DNA of 64,000 bases, taken from contig JBNKHG010000075.1 of the NCBI GenBank assembly GCA_050290225.1, forward strand, positions 8,572-72,571. The letters run 5' to 3'. Positions within the stretch are counted from its first letter, which is position 1. Each line of letters opens with the position of its first letter. The position numbers and the translations under genes were made by a program. Positions 44,003-52,975 of the stretch are shown here, in pieces. This DNA comes from JBNKHG01 sp050290225. Lineage in GTDB: Bacteria > Pseudomonadota > Gammaproteobacteria > Pseudomonadales > Cellvibrionaceae. The notes beneath the pieces were generated by a model. That model was not told where the DNA came from, searched no databases, and saw only the letters and a program-made list of their open reading frames with translations.

Positions 44003-45358
44003 ATGTCGCACACAGCCGAACAACACTGGACACCGGAAAGCTGGACGCAAAAGCCCGCCAAACAGCAACCTGTCTACGAAGATCCCTCCGCCCTCAAAGC
44101 CGCGGAATCCGAACTCGCCGGACTGCCACCGCTGGTGTTTGCGGAGGAGGCCCGTGATCTGCGCCGCCAACTGGCCATGGCTGCCGAAGGCAAGGCGTTT
44201 TTACTGCAGGGCGGCGACTGCGCCGAGAGCTTTGCGGATTTTTCAGCTCCCGGTATTCGGGACACCTTCAAGGTACTCTTGCAGATGGCCGTGGTGCTCA
44301 CCTACGCCGGACGCCGTCCGGTGATCAAGGTTGGGCGCATGGCCGGGCAGTTTGCCAAGCCCCGCTCCGCGCCAACGGAAACGATCAATGGGATTGAACT
44401 GCCAAGTTTTCGTGGCGATATTATTAATGACCTGGAAGCCACTGCTGCGGCACGTCGTGCGGATCCAGCCCGCATGCTCAAGGCCTACCATCAGTCCACC
44501 GCCACCCTCAACCTGGTACGTGCTTTCGCCCAGGGCGGACTCGCAGATCTGCATCAGGTCAATGGCTGGAACCGCAGTTTTGTTGCCGCCAATCCGCTAC
44601 GTGAACGTTATGAAACCATGGCTGAGCGAATCGAAGAGGCCCTGGCCTTTATGGAGGTCTGCGGCATCAACAGCGAAAATACCCCGGCCCTGCACCAGAC
44701 CCAGCTGTACACGTCCCACGAAGCCCTGCTGCTTAACTACGAACAGGCGCTGACCCGCAGGGACAGTATTTCCGGTGACTGGTACGACTGCTCCGCCCAT
44801 ATGCTTTGGATCGGCGAACGTACCCGCGAGCTGGATGGCGCCCATATGGAATTCTTCCGCGGCATCCACAACCCCGTGGGTGTCAAAATCGGCCCCGGCA
44901 TCAGCGAGGGGGAATTGATAAGCTTGATAGACGCCCTGAACCCAGACAACGAGGCCGGTCGTCTGACGCTGATCACCCGCATGGGCGCGGATACCCTGGC
45001 GGAAAAACTGCCACCCCTGGCACGACGTGTCACCGCCGAGGGCCGTCGCGTGGTGTGGAGCAGTGATCCCATGCACGGCAATACGGTAAAAGCGGAAAAT
45101 AATTACAAGACTCGCTCTTTCGATCGCATCCTCAAGGAAATCCAGCAGTTTTTTGACGTACTGCAGAGCGAGGGTGCGCACCCCGGCGGAATTCACCTGG
45201 AAATGACCGGGCAGCATGTCACTGAGTGCACCGGCGGCGCCTATAAAATTTCAGAGCAGGATCTCGCCAGCTGTTATCGCACCCAGTGCGATCCTCGCCT
45301 GAATGGAGATCAGGTACTGGAGCTGGCGTTTTGCGTAGCCGACATGTTGCGACAATAG
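44003..45358 (+). CDS. Class II 3-deoxy-7-phosphoheptulonate (DAHP) synthase
   Basis: 451 residues, the class II (plant/Mycobacterium-like) size rather than the 350 of E. coli AroF/G/H. Motifs include LLQGGDCAESFADF, VIKVGRMAGQFAKPRS, HNPVGVKIGPG, and the late VVWSSDPMHGNT and GGIHLEMTGQHVTECTGG metal-site segments. It condenses phosphoenolpyruvate and erythrose 4-phosphate at the entry of the shikimate pathway. It starts 15 bases after the aminotransferase stop, so a biosynthetic entry enzyme shares an operon with catabolic genes. Feedback control cannot be judged. Confidence 0.95.
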   Translation: MSHTAEQHWTPESWTQKPAKQQPVYEDPSALKAAESELAGLPPLVFAEEARDLRRQLAMAAEGKAFLLQGGDCAESFADFSAPGIRDTFKVLLQMAVVLTYAGRRPVIKVGRMAGQFAKPRSAPTETINGIELPSFRGDIINDLEATAAARRADPARMLKAYHQSTATLNLVRAFAQGGLADLHQVNGWNRSFVAANPLRERYETMAERIEEALAFMEVCGINSENTPALHQTQLYTSHEALLLNYEQALTRRDSISGDWYDCSAHMLWIGERTRELDGAHMEFFRGIHNPVGVKIGPGISEGELISLIDALNPDNEAGRLTLITRMGADTLAEKLPPLARRVTAEGRRVVWSSDPMHGNTVKAENNYKTRSFDRILKEIQQFFDVLQSEGAHPGGIHLEMTGQHVTECTGGAYKISEQDLASCYRTQCDPRLNGDQVLELAFCVADMLRQ

Positions 45359-45449
45359 TGTAAGCTTTTAGGCTGGACCACTTGGCACTACCAATCCGGG
45401 TAGCGCCAGGCGCCCGCAGCGACGCCCGACTATAAAATGATTTTTCACC

Positions 45450-46232
45450 ATGACCACCATGACCACTCTTGCCGACAATTCGACTGCAGTGCACCCACTG
45501 GCCGAACGCCGCGAACGCGTATTCCTGGTGCTGGCGGCGTTTTTCATCTGCGCCATGACCCTGCTGAATGTTGTCGGCATTACCCGCTTTATCCAACTGG
45601 GACCCATGTCGCTGGCAGTGGGGGTGCTGCCCTACCCGCTCACCTTTCTCTGTACCGATTTGATTTGCGAACTCTACGGCCGCACCCGCGCCAACTTTGT
45701 TGTCACGTTGGGGCTGGTGTTGAATCTGTTTATCATCAGCTTTCTCTACCTCGGCAGCCACATGCCCTCGGTATCCAGTGAGGCAGTGCCGCCCTGGCAA
45801 GTCATTCAACTGGCGGAGTCTATCAGCTTGCCCTCGGGCCGGGTGGCAGAGCAATCAGTGGAGCTGTTCGAGCTTATCTACCAATGCACCAGCGGCGCGG
45901 TTTTCGCATCGATGATGGCCTATCTGGCAGCCCAGTATACCGACGTGCGCCTGTTTCATTTCTGGAAACGCCTGACCAAAGGCAAACATCTTTGGCTGCG
46001 CAATAACCTCAGCACGCTCTTGAGTCAGGCAGTGGATTCGATGATGGTGGTTGGGATAACTTTTGGTGCCGTGTTTTTCTCTGGCGAAATGGCGCTCCGT
46101 ACGCTGTTGCTGCTGATGGGCAGCAATTACCTGTTCAAAATGACGGTGGCACTGCTGGATACCCTGCCGTTTTACTTTCTGGTTTATAAACTCAGGCTCT
46201 ATCTGCAGATAGATAATATGCAGGTTCACTAG
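45450..46232 (+). CDS. Queuosine precursor transporter-type membrane protein (VUT/YhhQ family)
   Basis: 260 residues, six membrane helices: FLVLAAFFICAMTLLNVVGI, VGVLPYPLTFLCTDLICELYG, VVTLGLVLNLFIISFLYLG, AVFASMMAYLAAQ, MVVGITFGAVFF and LFKMTVALLDTLPFYFLVYKL. The PLTFLCTDLICELYGR segment and the NLSTLLSQAVDSMMVV pattern are family hallmarks. Members import queuine, preQ0 or preQ1 for tRNA queuosine synthesis. No queuosine gene is adjacent. The start ATG at 45450 has a second ATG three codons on; a ribosome site is weak in both cases. Confidence 0.85.
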   Translation: MTTMTTLADNSTAVHPLAERRERVFLVLAAFFICAMTLLNVVGITRFIQLGPMSLAVGVLPYPLTFLCTDLICELYGRTRANFVVTLGLVLNLFIISFLYLGSHMPSVSSEAVPPWQVIQLAESISLPSGRVAEQSVELFELIYQCTSGAVFASMMAYLAAQYTDVRLFHFWKRLTKGKHLWLRNNLSTLLSQAVDSMMVVGITFGAVFFSGEMALRTLLLLMGSNYLFKMTVALLDTLPFYFLVYKLRLYLQIDNMQVH

Positions 46233-46280
46233 TATCCTGTGACAGACCTACTGTGAATAGCGCATTCTCACCTTGAAGGA

Positions 46281-46832
46281 CTAGTTTAACTCAGGATCCC
46301 GCCAAAACTTCAGTCCCTTTAATGTCACATGCAATGCCAACCCGCTCTCGGTCATCTGGTAAACGGTAATGTCGCCCAGCGATAAGCCTCGACTGATCTC
46401 GGCGCCCTTGTCGGACGCCACTGCCGCGGCATCGGCTTCGGCGCCAAACTGCCACCCCTTTTCCACAAATTGTGTCAGTGCCTTTTCGGTATGAAACACG
46501 AACACCGTGCGAAAATCTTTCAGCCCCAGGCCGTATCCGATACCTGCCTCGCCCATTCTCATATAGGTGCGGGTTCCAGTATGGTTGTCCACCACTACTC
46601 CGTTGCCGGTACCGGCCGCGGCCAACACAATATTAATTTGTGCGTTGCTGAAAACACCATAGCCCCGGGCTCGCTCTACAATGTCTTTGGCGTAAGGGGT
46701 AACACGATAGAGATCTGTCAGAGCCTCATTGTGCATCTTTATCAAATTGGCTTTCTTTTGTGCCTGATTAATGCCTGGCGCAGCGCAGGCCGTTATCAAC
46801 AGGAACGCAAACAAGACGTAACATGTCTTCAT
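46281..46832 (-). CDS. SYLF/YSC84-domain lipoprotein
   Basis: 183 residues from MKTCYVLFAFLLITACAAPG, a lipoprotein signal with Cys16. The mature part follows the SYLF (lipid-binding YSC84-like) pattern: GYGVFSNAQINIVLAAAGTGNGVVVDN and YMRMGEAGIGYGLGLKDFRTVFVF regions near the centre, then GAEADAAAVASDKGAE. The domain binds phosphoinositides in eukaryotes; the bacterial role is unclear, possibly at the outer membrane. It converges with the transporter gene. Confidence 0.85.
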   Translation of the reverse strand: MKTCYVLFAFLLITACAAPGINQAQKKANLIKMHNEALTDLYRVTPYAKDIVERARGYGVFSNAQINIVLAAAGTGNGVVVDNHTGTRTYMRMGEAGIGYGLGLKDFRTVFVFHTEKALTQFVEKGWQFGAEADAAAVASDKGAEISRGLSLGDITVYQMTESGLALHVTLKGLKFWRDPELN

Positions 46833-46896
46833 TATCAACACCTCTCCTCAAACTGGTATGTGACAGGTGGACAACCACCCTGTTGGATTCCGGGCC

Positions 46897-49005
46897 TTAT
46901 TCGACAGGCATCGCACCCGACTCTTGCCTGAGTTGTCGTTGTAGAGAGTCCAGTGACTGCTGCGGTGCCAGGCAATGGCTACCGACACAAATCAGACCGT
47001 AATTGGATTCCAGCATCATTACTTCCGGTGGGTGAAACTCAGAATCCTCCGGCACCCAATAACAGTGCACTTGTTCGCTATTATGTTGACGCAATTGCCG
47101 CTGCCACTGGGCCATGCGCCCGTCACCGCGCAGCAGCACCTGTATTGGCGAATTGTGCAATTCCTCCAGCGCGACCAATATATTGTGATGGGACTGGGGC
47201 TGCCCCTGAACCGCCTGCCAGCTACTGCGCAGGGTTCGCTCGGCGCAGGTTAAATAACGGGGTTCAGCCACCAAGTGGCCAAGGCGGCCGAATACCTTGG
47301 CCGCAATACCATTGCCGGCGGGAATGACATTATCGTAATAGGATTTGCTGCGATAAATCAGTTGCTCATGGTCATGGGCGGTAAAGAAAAAGCCTCCTGA
47401 CCGGGTATCTTCGAAGTTGTGACACACGGATTCGGCCACAGCGATCAACAATCGATAATCATCATCCCGCCACTGGGTTTGCAGCAATTCCAGGAGTGCG
47501 TCCATCAGGAACACATAGTCGTCGAGGTATCCAGTCAGCTTGGGGGCACCACCCTGCCAACTGGCAAACAAACGGTTGTTGATCCAAAGATTTTCGCGAA
47601 TAAAATCTATCGCCCGTTGTGCCGCCACCAGGTAGTCGGCATCATCGAAATTGCGGGCGGCCGTGGCCAATCCACGAATCATCAAAGCATTCCAGCTGCA
47701 GAGGATTTTGTCATCGCGCGAAGGTCGTGTTTTTTGCTGTCGCGCCATAAGTAACTTCTCGACAGCCGAAGTCTGCAGTGCTAGGGCTTTTGCCGTATCC
47801 AATCGCAAGGCTGCAATAGTTTCCAACCAACTGTGTGATTGATGCAAATGCCAACGGCTATTGAAATTTGCCGGGTGTTTTAAACCATACTGTTCTGCAA
47901 CCAAGGCAAACTCCTCGGCACTGAGCAACTGCTGAAGTTCAGCCCGCGACCACAGATAGTAGCCTCCCTCCGCTGAATCCTCGCCGGCATCGGCATTGAG
48001 GCTACTGTAAAAGGCGCCTTCCGGACTGCACATTTCGGAAAGTGCCCATTGAGCAATGCCACGCGCAACACGTTCATATTCGGCATCGCCGAACAGCTGC
48101 CAGGCCTGGGCGTAGACACTTAACAATGCTCCGTTGTCGTAGAGCATCTTTTCGAAATGCGGGATCATCCACTGGTCGTCGGTGGCGTAGCGGAAGAAAC
48201 CACCGTTAAGATGATCGCAGATGCCACCGCGCGCCATACGCGTCAACGTCAACTGCAGCTGTCGCCGTGCATTAGCCGCCAATTCGCCGTCTTTTTCGGC
48301 TGCCCCAAACAGTCGCTCAAGTGCTGAAGGCATTGCAAACTTGGGCGCTCTGCCAAAACCGCCCAGGCGTGTATCGGCGCTTTTCAGTAATTCCATCACA
48401 GCCCTGTCCCGAACCTCCAAAGAGAGTTCGGCGGCGACGTCAGCGGAAATTTTCCTGCCCCCCAAACCTTCGAACCCAAGCCTTACCTGGTCTCGCAAAC
48501 GTGTAAAGTCATCACCGGCCTGGCGATAGAATTCACTGACCCGTTGCAATAGTTCCCGAAAACCGATCTGCCCGCCTGCACTTTCAAGAGGAAAGTAAGT
48601 CCCAGCGATAAAGGGAAGCAGGGTTTTAGGGCAGAGAAAAACGGTGAGAGGCCAACCGCCAGGGCGCCCGGTTAACATCTGGTGTGCAGTCTGATAAACC
48701 TCATCGATATCCGGGCGCTCTTCGCGATCGACTTTGACGTTGACAAACAGCTCGTTCATCATCGCAGCCGCATCCCCGTCACTAAAGGATTCACGAGCCA
48801 TCACATGGCACCAGTGGCAGGCCGAGTAACCGATAGAGAGCAAAATAGGTTTATTGAGTTCGCGCGCCGAGGCAAAGGCGTCTTCCCCCCAGGGTTGCCA
48901 GGCGACCGGGTTCTCCCGGTGCTGCAACAGGTAAAGGCTGGTTTCCGAACCTAGCTTGTTTTCCAACCCTCTTTGTGGGGCTTGGCTATTACTGGACACT
49001 GTCAT
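46897..49005 (-). CDS. DUF255 (thioredoxin-domain, YyaL/SPATA20-like) protein
   Basis: 702 residues. The N-terminal thioredoxin-like domain has GYSACHWCHVMARESF with a CxxC pair (Cys63, Cys66) and VKVDREERPDIDEVYQ, family landmarks. A long (alpha/alpha)6-barrel domain resembling N-acylglucosamine 2-epimerase or glycosidase folds follows (GGICDHLNGGFFRYATDDQW, HFEKMLYDNGALL, YYLWSRAEL). No signal peptide is seen. The family is widespread and its role is not settled. The protein is near the usual length of 680-720. It stands alone on this stretch. Confidence 0.92.
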   Translation of the reverse strand: MTVSSNSQAPQRGLENKLGSETSLYLLQHRENPVAWQPWGEDAFASARELNKPILLSIGYSACHWCHVMARESFSDGDAAAMMNELFVNVKVDREERPDIDEVYQTAHQMLTGRPGGWPLTVFLCPKTLLPFIAGTYFPLESAGGQIGFRELLQRVSEFYRQAGDDFTRLRDQVRLGFEGLGGRKISADVAAELSLEVRDRAVMELLKSADTRLGGFGRAPKFAMPSALERLFGAAEKDGELAANARRQLQLTLTRMARGGICDHLNGGFFRYATDDQWMIPHFEKMLYDNGALLSVYAQAWQLFGDAEYERVARGIAQWALSEMCSPEGAFYSSLNADAGEDSAEGGYYLWSRAELQQLLSAEEFALVAEQYGLKHPANFNSRWHLHQSHSWLETIAALRLDTAKALALQTSAVEKLLMARQQKTRPSRDDKILCSWNALMIRGLATAARNFDDADYLVAAQRAIDFIRENLWINNRLFASWQGGAPKLTGYLDDYVFLMDALLELLQTQWRDDDYRLLIAVAESVCHNFEDTRSGGFFFTAHDHEQLIYRSKSYYDNVIPAGNGIAAKVFGRLGHLVAEPRYLTCAERTLRSSWQAVQGQPQSHHNILVALEELHNSPIQVLLRGDGRMAQWQRQLRQHNSEQVHCYWVPEDSEFHPPEVMMLESNYGLICVGSHCLAPQQSLDSLQRQLRQESGAMPVE

Positions 49006-49203
49006 GCAGGCCGCAAATCCTACCGTCGCTGGGTTAATGGGAACCTCAAACCAAGGTCGCGAAGTACTATAGCGGTAACCGTTTATTTATAATCGCACAC
49101 TTGCTGCGCCTTTGCAGCCCAAGGAATGTTGACGGGCAATTGTTGCCCATCAACAAAAATCCCATCGTCCCTGTTTTATCCCTCCTGATACTGATACCGT
49201 GGG

Positions 49204-50328
49204 TCAGGTTCCGCCGGCAGGGCCGCCAGGCATCAACCCGCAGTTCGCCAAAAGCCCTTGCCAGGCGAGGGTATGATTACTCAGGGCGCGATTGAATTCC
49301 TGCCAAACGCTGCCACCCTCCCCGCTCCCGGTTTCAGCCGCCCAGGTGGCCTGCCACCAGAGCTGATAGGCCGACGGGGGTTCCAGGTTGTCCAGGTGCG
49401 TCAGATACAATTGCTGCAAACGTCGCTGTAGCGCCTGCGCCTGTTGGTGAAGCACGGCCAAATAGGCTTGTATTTCTCCAATATAGTACTTGTGAAATAC
49501 TCTTTCCACGATCCGTGCCTGGGGGCTGGGCCGACGCTGATAGCAGAGTGGGCGCTCCAGTTGCCGCTCGCGCAAGACCGGCGTTATACGATTGAGGTGC
49601 TCTGTTGCCAGCACGAGGGACAACAACAGCCGGCCGGCGTATGCGTCGCTACCCAATACCTGAAAGTGCCGTTCCAGCAGCGGATCCCCCAATACCTGTT
49701 TTGCACCCTCGGCAATATCACGCTGCAGGAAGTAAAGGTAGTCCAGGCTTTGCAACAGTCGCACTGGCGAGTCCTGCAGCTCTGCCGGAGCCAGAGGCTG
49801 GGCAGAGAGGGCAAACAACGTCTGCAACTCCCTGCTCACGTTGAGCGCATTCCATGTCACCCGCGACAGGTTGCGGCGCTTGGTGGCGATCGCCTGCAGG
49901 AGTTGACCTGCCAATTCGCTCCCGTTGCCAGACTCACTTTGTAGATATTCCAGGCACGGCTTCGCCAATTGCAGAAAGCGCAGTTCGTAAAGCAGGCGCT
50001 GGCTTTCAGGAGCCAGTTGTCCAAGACTGCTATTGCGTTCGCCAATCAAGCGTTGTAATTCACAGTGTGAGAGCCGTAGAAACGCCAACAGGTCGACTCT
50101 GACCGGTTCCACCGCCAAGCGTATCTGACGACGTCTGGGATAGCGCCAGGCCGGATTGGCCGGCAGGGGGTCGGCGACTTCCGCAAACTCGGATTGGAGA
50201 CTGTTCCCGAGGCGGTACCGGTAGTTTAACCAAAGATCGCCCGCGGTTCGCGGCTCACTGCAGGCGCCCGGCAGAAGCAGAAAAAGCAGGCACACAGCGG
50301 AGAGTCGATACCTAATCTTGTTCCTCAT
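49204..50328 (-). CDS. DUF3080 family protein, probable lipoprotein
   Basis: 374 residues starting MRNKIRYRLSAVCLLFLLLPGACSEP. The signal ends in LPGAC, a weaker lipobox than LxxC with L at -3, but a Cys in the right place. The mature part is helical and Leu/Arg/Gln-rich with LNYRYRLGNSL, YPRRRQIRLAVEP and LLAFLRLSHCELQRLIGERNS, matching DUF3080, a gammaproteobacterial family with no known role. Its start overlaps the preceding GNAT gene by 17 bases, so the two are co-translated. Confidence 0.85.
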   Translation of the reverse strand: MRNKIRYRLSAVCLLFLLLPGACSEPRTAGDLWLNYRYRLGNSLQSEFAEVADPLPANPAWRYPRRRQIRLAVEPVRVDLLAFLRLSHCELQRLIGERNSSLGQLAPESQRLLYELRFLQLAKPCLEYLQSESGNGSELAGQLLQAIATKRRNLSRVTWNALNVSRELQTLFALSAQPLAPAELQDSPVRLLQSLDYLYFLQRDIAEGAKQVLGDPLLERHFQVLGSDAYAGRLLLSLVLATEHLNRITPVLRERQLERPLCYQRRPSPQARIVERVFHKYYIGEIQAYLAVLHQQAQALQRRLQQLYLTHLDNLEPPSAYQLWWQATWAAETGSGEGGSVWQEFNRALSNHTLAWQGLLANCGLMPGGPAGGT

Positions 50329-50800
50329 CCCCCGGTTCCAGCGACAGACTCAGGATATCCACTTCATAACCACTCATCCGAGCCTTGCGTTCCTCGATCC
50401 AGCCACGGCGCAGGTAAAAAGCTTTTTTATCCGCAGTGAAGAGTTTCATCACTGTAAACCCCTGCCTGGCGGCATAGGCCTCTGCATGGGCAACCAGGGC
50501 ATTACCAACCCCCTCTCGGCGCGCGTTTTCCACTACAAAGACATTGGACAGCCAGGGCTCCAATACCACCTTGGGGCCGAACTGGTAACACACGAGGCTG
50601 GCCGACCCCAGAAGCTGCCCTTGGTCCAGGGCAACAAAGGTTTGTGGAATGGGGTCATCATTGAGGTGTCGCTGCAAGCGACGCAAACGCTTATCCAGGG
50701 AGGATGAAGGGCTGTATTTGCGCCACTCGCTGTGATGCCAGCGGGCCAGCTGCGGCAGCAGCTGGGGATGGTCGCACAATGGCCGGATCTCGAGACTCAC
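50312..50800 (-). CDS. GNAT family N-acetyltransferase
   Basis: 162 residues with a GNAT core: LGSASLVCYQFG (strand 2-3), LSNVFVVENARREGVGNALVAHAEAYAA (the acetyl-CoA site, described by its limits, about 90-117), and FTVMKLFTADKKAFYLRRGW near the end. It transfers an acetyl group from acetyl-CoA to an unknown substrate. It overlaps DUF3080 by 17 bases and follows lipA by 27 bases. Confidence 0.88.
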   Translation of the reverse strand: MSLEIRPLCDHPQLLPQLARWHHSEWRKYSPSSSLDKRLRRLQRHLNDDPIPQTFVALDQGQLLGSASLVCYQFGPKVVLEPWLSNVFVVENARREGVGNALVAHAEAYAARQGFTVMKLFTADKKAFYLRRGWIEERKARMSGYEVDILSLSLEPGDEEQD

Positions 50801-50827
50801 AGCTGCGCCGCCACAGGCGGTGCCAGG

Positions 50828-51811
50828 TTATTTGACGGTTTCACCGTGCGCCTGCTTGTCGGCGTGATAGCTTGAGCGCACCAACGGGCCACAGGCGGCG
50901 TGTTTAAAGCCCAGTTCCTCGGCCCGCGCGTTGTACTCCTCAAACTCGTCCGGGTGTACATAGCGGGCCACCGGCAGGTGATCCCTAGATGGTTGCAGGT
51001 ATTGGCCAATGGTGAGCATGTCGATATTGTGCTCACGCATATCCGCCATCACCTCAAATATCTCTTCCTTGGTCTCTCCCAATCCCACCATCAAACCGGA
51101 CTTGGTCAGCACATCCGGGCGGCGCTTTTTATACTCCTGCAGCAGTTTTAGCGACCACTTGTAGTTGGCGCCCGGGCGGGACTCCCGGTAGCGACTGGGC
51201 ACGGTTTCCAGGTTGTGGTTAAACACATCCGGGGCCTCGCCACTGAGAATATCGAGCGCAGGCTCCATGCGGCCGCGAAAATCCGGGGTCAGGATCTCTA
51301 CCTGCAGGTTGGGGCTCAGAGCCCGGGCTTCGCGGATGCAATCGGCAAAATGCTGGGCACCGCCATCGCGCAGATCATCGCGATCCACGGAGGTGATGAC
51401 CACATATTTGAGGCGCATTTCGGCAATAGCCTCCGCCAAATGACGGGGTTCGTTGCCGTCGAGAGGATTTGGCTTGCCATGGCCCACATCACAGAAGGGG
51501 CAACGCCGGGTACAGATATCCCCCATAACCATAAAAGTGGCAGTTCCACCACTAAAGCATTCCCCCAGATTGGGACAAGTCGCCTCTTCACACACAGAAG
51601 AGAGCCCGTTTTTACGCAGGATCTTCTTGATCCGCTCCACCTCGGGTGACGCAGGCATACGTACCCGAATCCAATCCGGCTTGCGCTGCACCTCCTGGGT
51701 AGGGATCACTTTTACCGGAATTCGCTCCACCTTGTCGGCATCACGTAACTTCTCGCCTTGCTTGATACGGCGAGTGCGCTTGACCGGTTCCAGTTGGGAA
51801 GAGTCTGACAT
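50828..51811 (-). CDS. lipA: Lipoyl synthase
   Basis: 327 residues from MSDSSQLEPVKRTRR; a frame to 51835 adds eight residues. Auxiliary cluster Cys are in CEEATCPNLGEC, and the radical SAM triplet in CTRRCPFC. KPNPLDGNEPRHLA, VDRDDLRDGGAQHF and NHNLETVPS are also conserved. The enzyme inserts two sulfur atoms into octanoyl groups on E2 and GcvH proteins. lipB lies 46 bases upstream, the two steps of lipoate synthesis in order. Confidence 0.98.
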   Translation of the reverse strand: MSDSSQLEPVKRTRRIKQGEKLRDADKVERIPVKVIPTQEVQRKPDWIRVRMPASPEVERIKKILRKNGLSSVCEEATCPNLGECFSGGTATFMVMGDICTRRCPFCDVGHGKPNPLDGNEPRHLAEAIAEMRLKYVVITSVDRDDLRDGGAQHFADCIREARALSPNLQVEILTPDFRGRMEPALDILSGEAPDVFNHNLETVPSRYRESRPGANYKWSLKLLQEYKKRRPDVLTKSGLMVGLGETKEEIFEVMADMREHNIDMLTIGQYLQPSRDHLPVARYVHPDEFEEYNARAEELGFKHAACGPLVRSSYHADKQAHGETVK

Positions 51812-51857
51812 AACTGTTTCTCGATAATTGCACAAAACTGTGGCATTGCCACCAGGA

Positions 51858-52550
51858 TTATGGGTTTAGATGGGCAGGCAACCCCGCCATTATATAACTG
51901 CCGTAGCCCAGTGTGGCTACAAAATGTTCAATCAGTCGATCTTCGACCATAGCCAGCGCCGGGCATTTCTCGACCAGCCCGGCAATTTGGGTCATTTCCA
52001 ACCCCTGGTAACCACAGGGATTGATTCGCTGAAAAGGCTCCAGATCCATATCCACATTCAATGCCAGGCCGTGAAAGCTGCAACCCCGGCGGACCCGTAA
52101 ACCCAACGAGGCGATTTTGCGGTCGCTACCACTGAAATCGATATAGACGCCCGGGGCATCGGCCTTGGGGTAGGCCCGGATACCGTAATCAGCGAGAGTG
52201 GCCACCAAACTCTGCTCAATATGGGTGACTAATTCCCGCACCCCGGTTTTTCGGCGACGAATATCGATCATGGGATAACCAACCAACTGACCGGGGCCAT
52301 GGTAGGTGACCTGACCACCACGATCCACTTGAATCACCGGTATATCGCCCGGCATAAGTATATGCTCGGCCTTACCCGCCTGGCCCTGGGTAAATACGGG
52401 CGAATGCTGGACCAACCAGAATTCATCGCAGGTTTGGGTGTCACGGGTGTCGGTAAATTCACCCATGGCCTGCCAGGTGCGCCGGTAATCCTGCAGCCCC
52501 AGTTTGCGCACCACCAATTGATCGGCGGCACCCACTGTTTGCTCATTCAT
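51858..52550 (-). CDS. lipB: Octanoyl-[ACP]:protein N-octanoyltransferase
   Basis: 230 residues with VDRGGQVTYHGPGQLVGYPM, the family core, and the catalytic Cys in INPCGYQGLEMTQ with Lys in DRKIASLGLRVRRG. LipB moves octanoate from ACP to lipoyl domains before LipA acts. It is 15 bases downstream of the ybeD gene, the standard order dacA-ybeD-lipB-lipA. Confidence 0.97.
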   Translation of the reverse strand: MNEQTVGAADQLVVRKLGLQDYRRTWQAMGEFTDTRDTQTCDEFWLVQHSPVFTQGQAGKAEHILMPGDIPVIQVDRGGQVTYHGPGQLVGYPMIDIRRRKTGVRELVTHIEQSLVATLADYGIRAYPKADAPGVYIDFSGSDRKIASLGLRVRRGCSFHGLALNVDMDLEPFQRINPCGYQGLEMTQIAGLVEKCPALAMVEDRLIEHFVATLGYGSYIMAGLPAHLNP

Positions 52551-52565
52551 TCAATAGTGATCGAC

Positions 52566-52841
52566 TTAAAGGACCATTTTGGTCATTTTGCTGGATTTGA
52601 GGTCATCAAAGATCGCCTGCAACTGGGGCACACCGGTAGCAGTGATAAATACCGTCACCGACTGGTAGCGGCCATTGCGGCTGTCCCGCACTGTAATGCG
52701 GGTTTGATCAAAGCCGGGAGCATGCCGTTCAACGACAGTCACCACGTGTTCGTGAAAGTCGGGGCCGGCATCCCCCATCGCCTTAATGGGGTAGTCCTCG
52801 CAGGGAAATTCTATTTTGGGGGCATCGGTGTTTGATGACAT
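52566..52841 (-). CDS. ybeD: DUF493 family protein YbeD
   Basis: 91 residues with the ACT-like fold pattern IEFPCEDYPIKAMGDAG and SVTVFITATGVPQLQAIF. The family is small and conserved next to lipB in gammaproteobacteria, with a proposed regulatory role that is not proven. Confidence 0.95.
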   Translation of the reverse strand: MSSNTDAPKIEFPCEDYPIKAMGDAGPDFHEHVVTVVERHAPGFDQTRITVRDSRNGRYQSVTVFITATGVPQLQAIFDDLKSSKMTKMVL

Positions 52842-52975
52842 GGAAATACCGCTCTCGCCTCCTGGGCCGACCTAAAGGGCGAATATTATAACCGCGGAGC
52901 CTTATTGAGTGCTAATTGGAGACAAGGTCCAAAGGAGTTGTGGGGCAGCGCGCGCCAGCCCCACAGCAGAGGGGC

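Noticed and set aside
45359..45449. preQ1 riboswitch before the queuosine-precursor-type transporter
   Set aside because: Neither the class I hairpin with the A-rich tail nor a class II layout could be found in the 91 bases.
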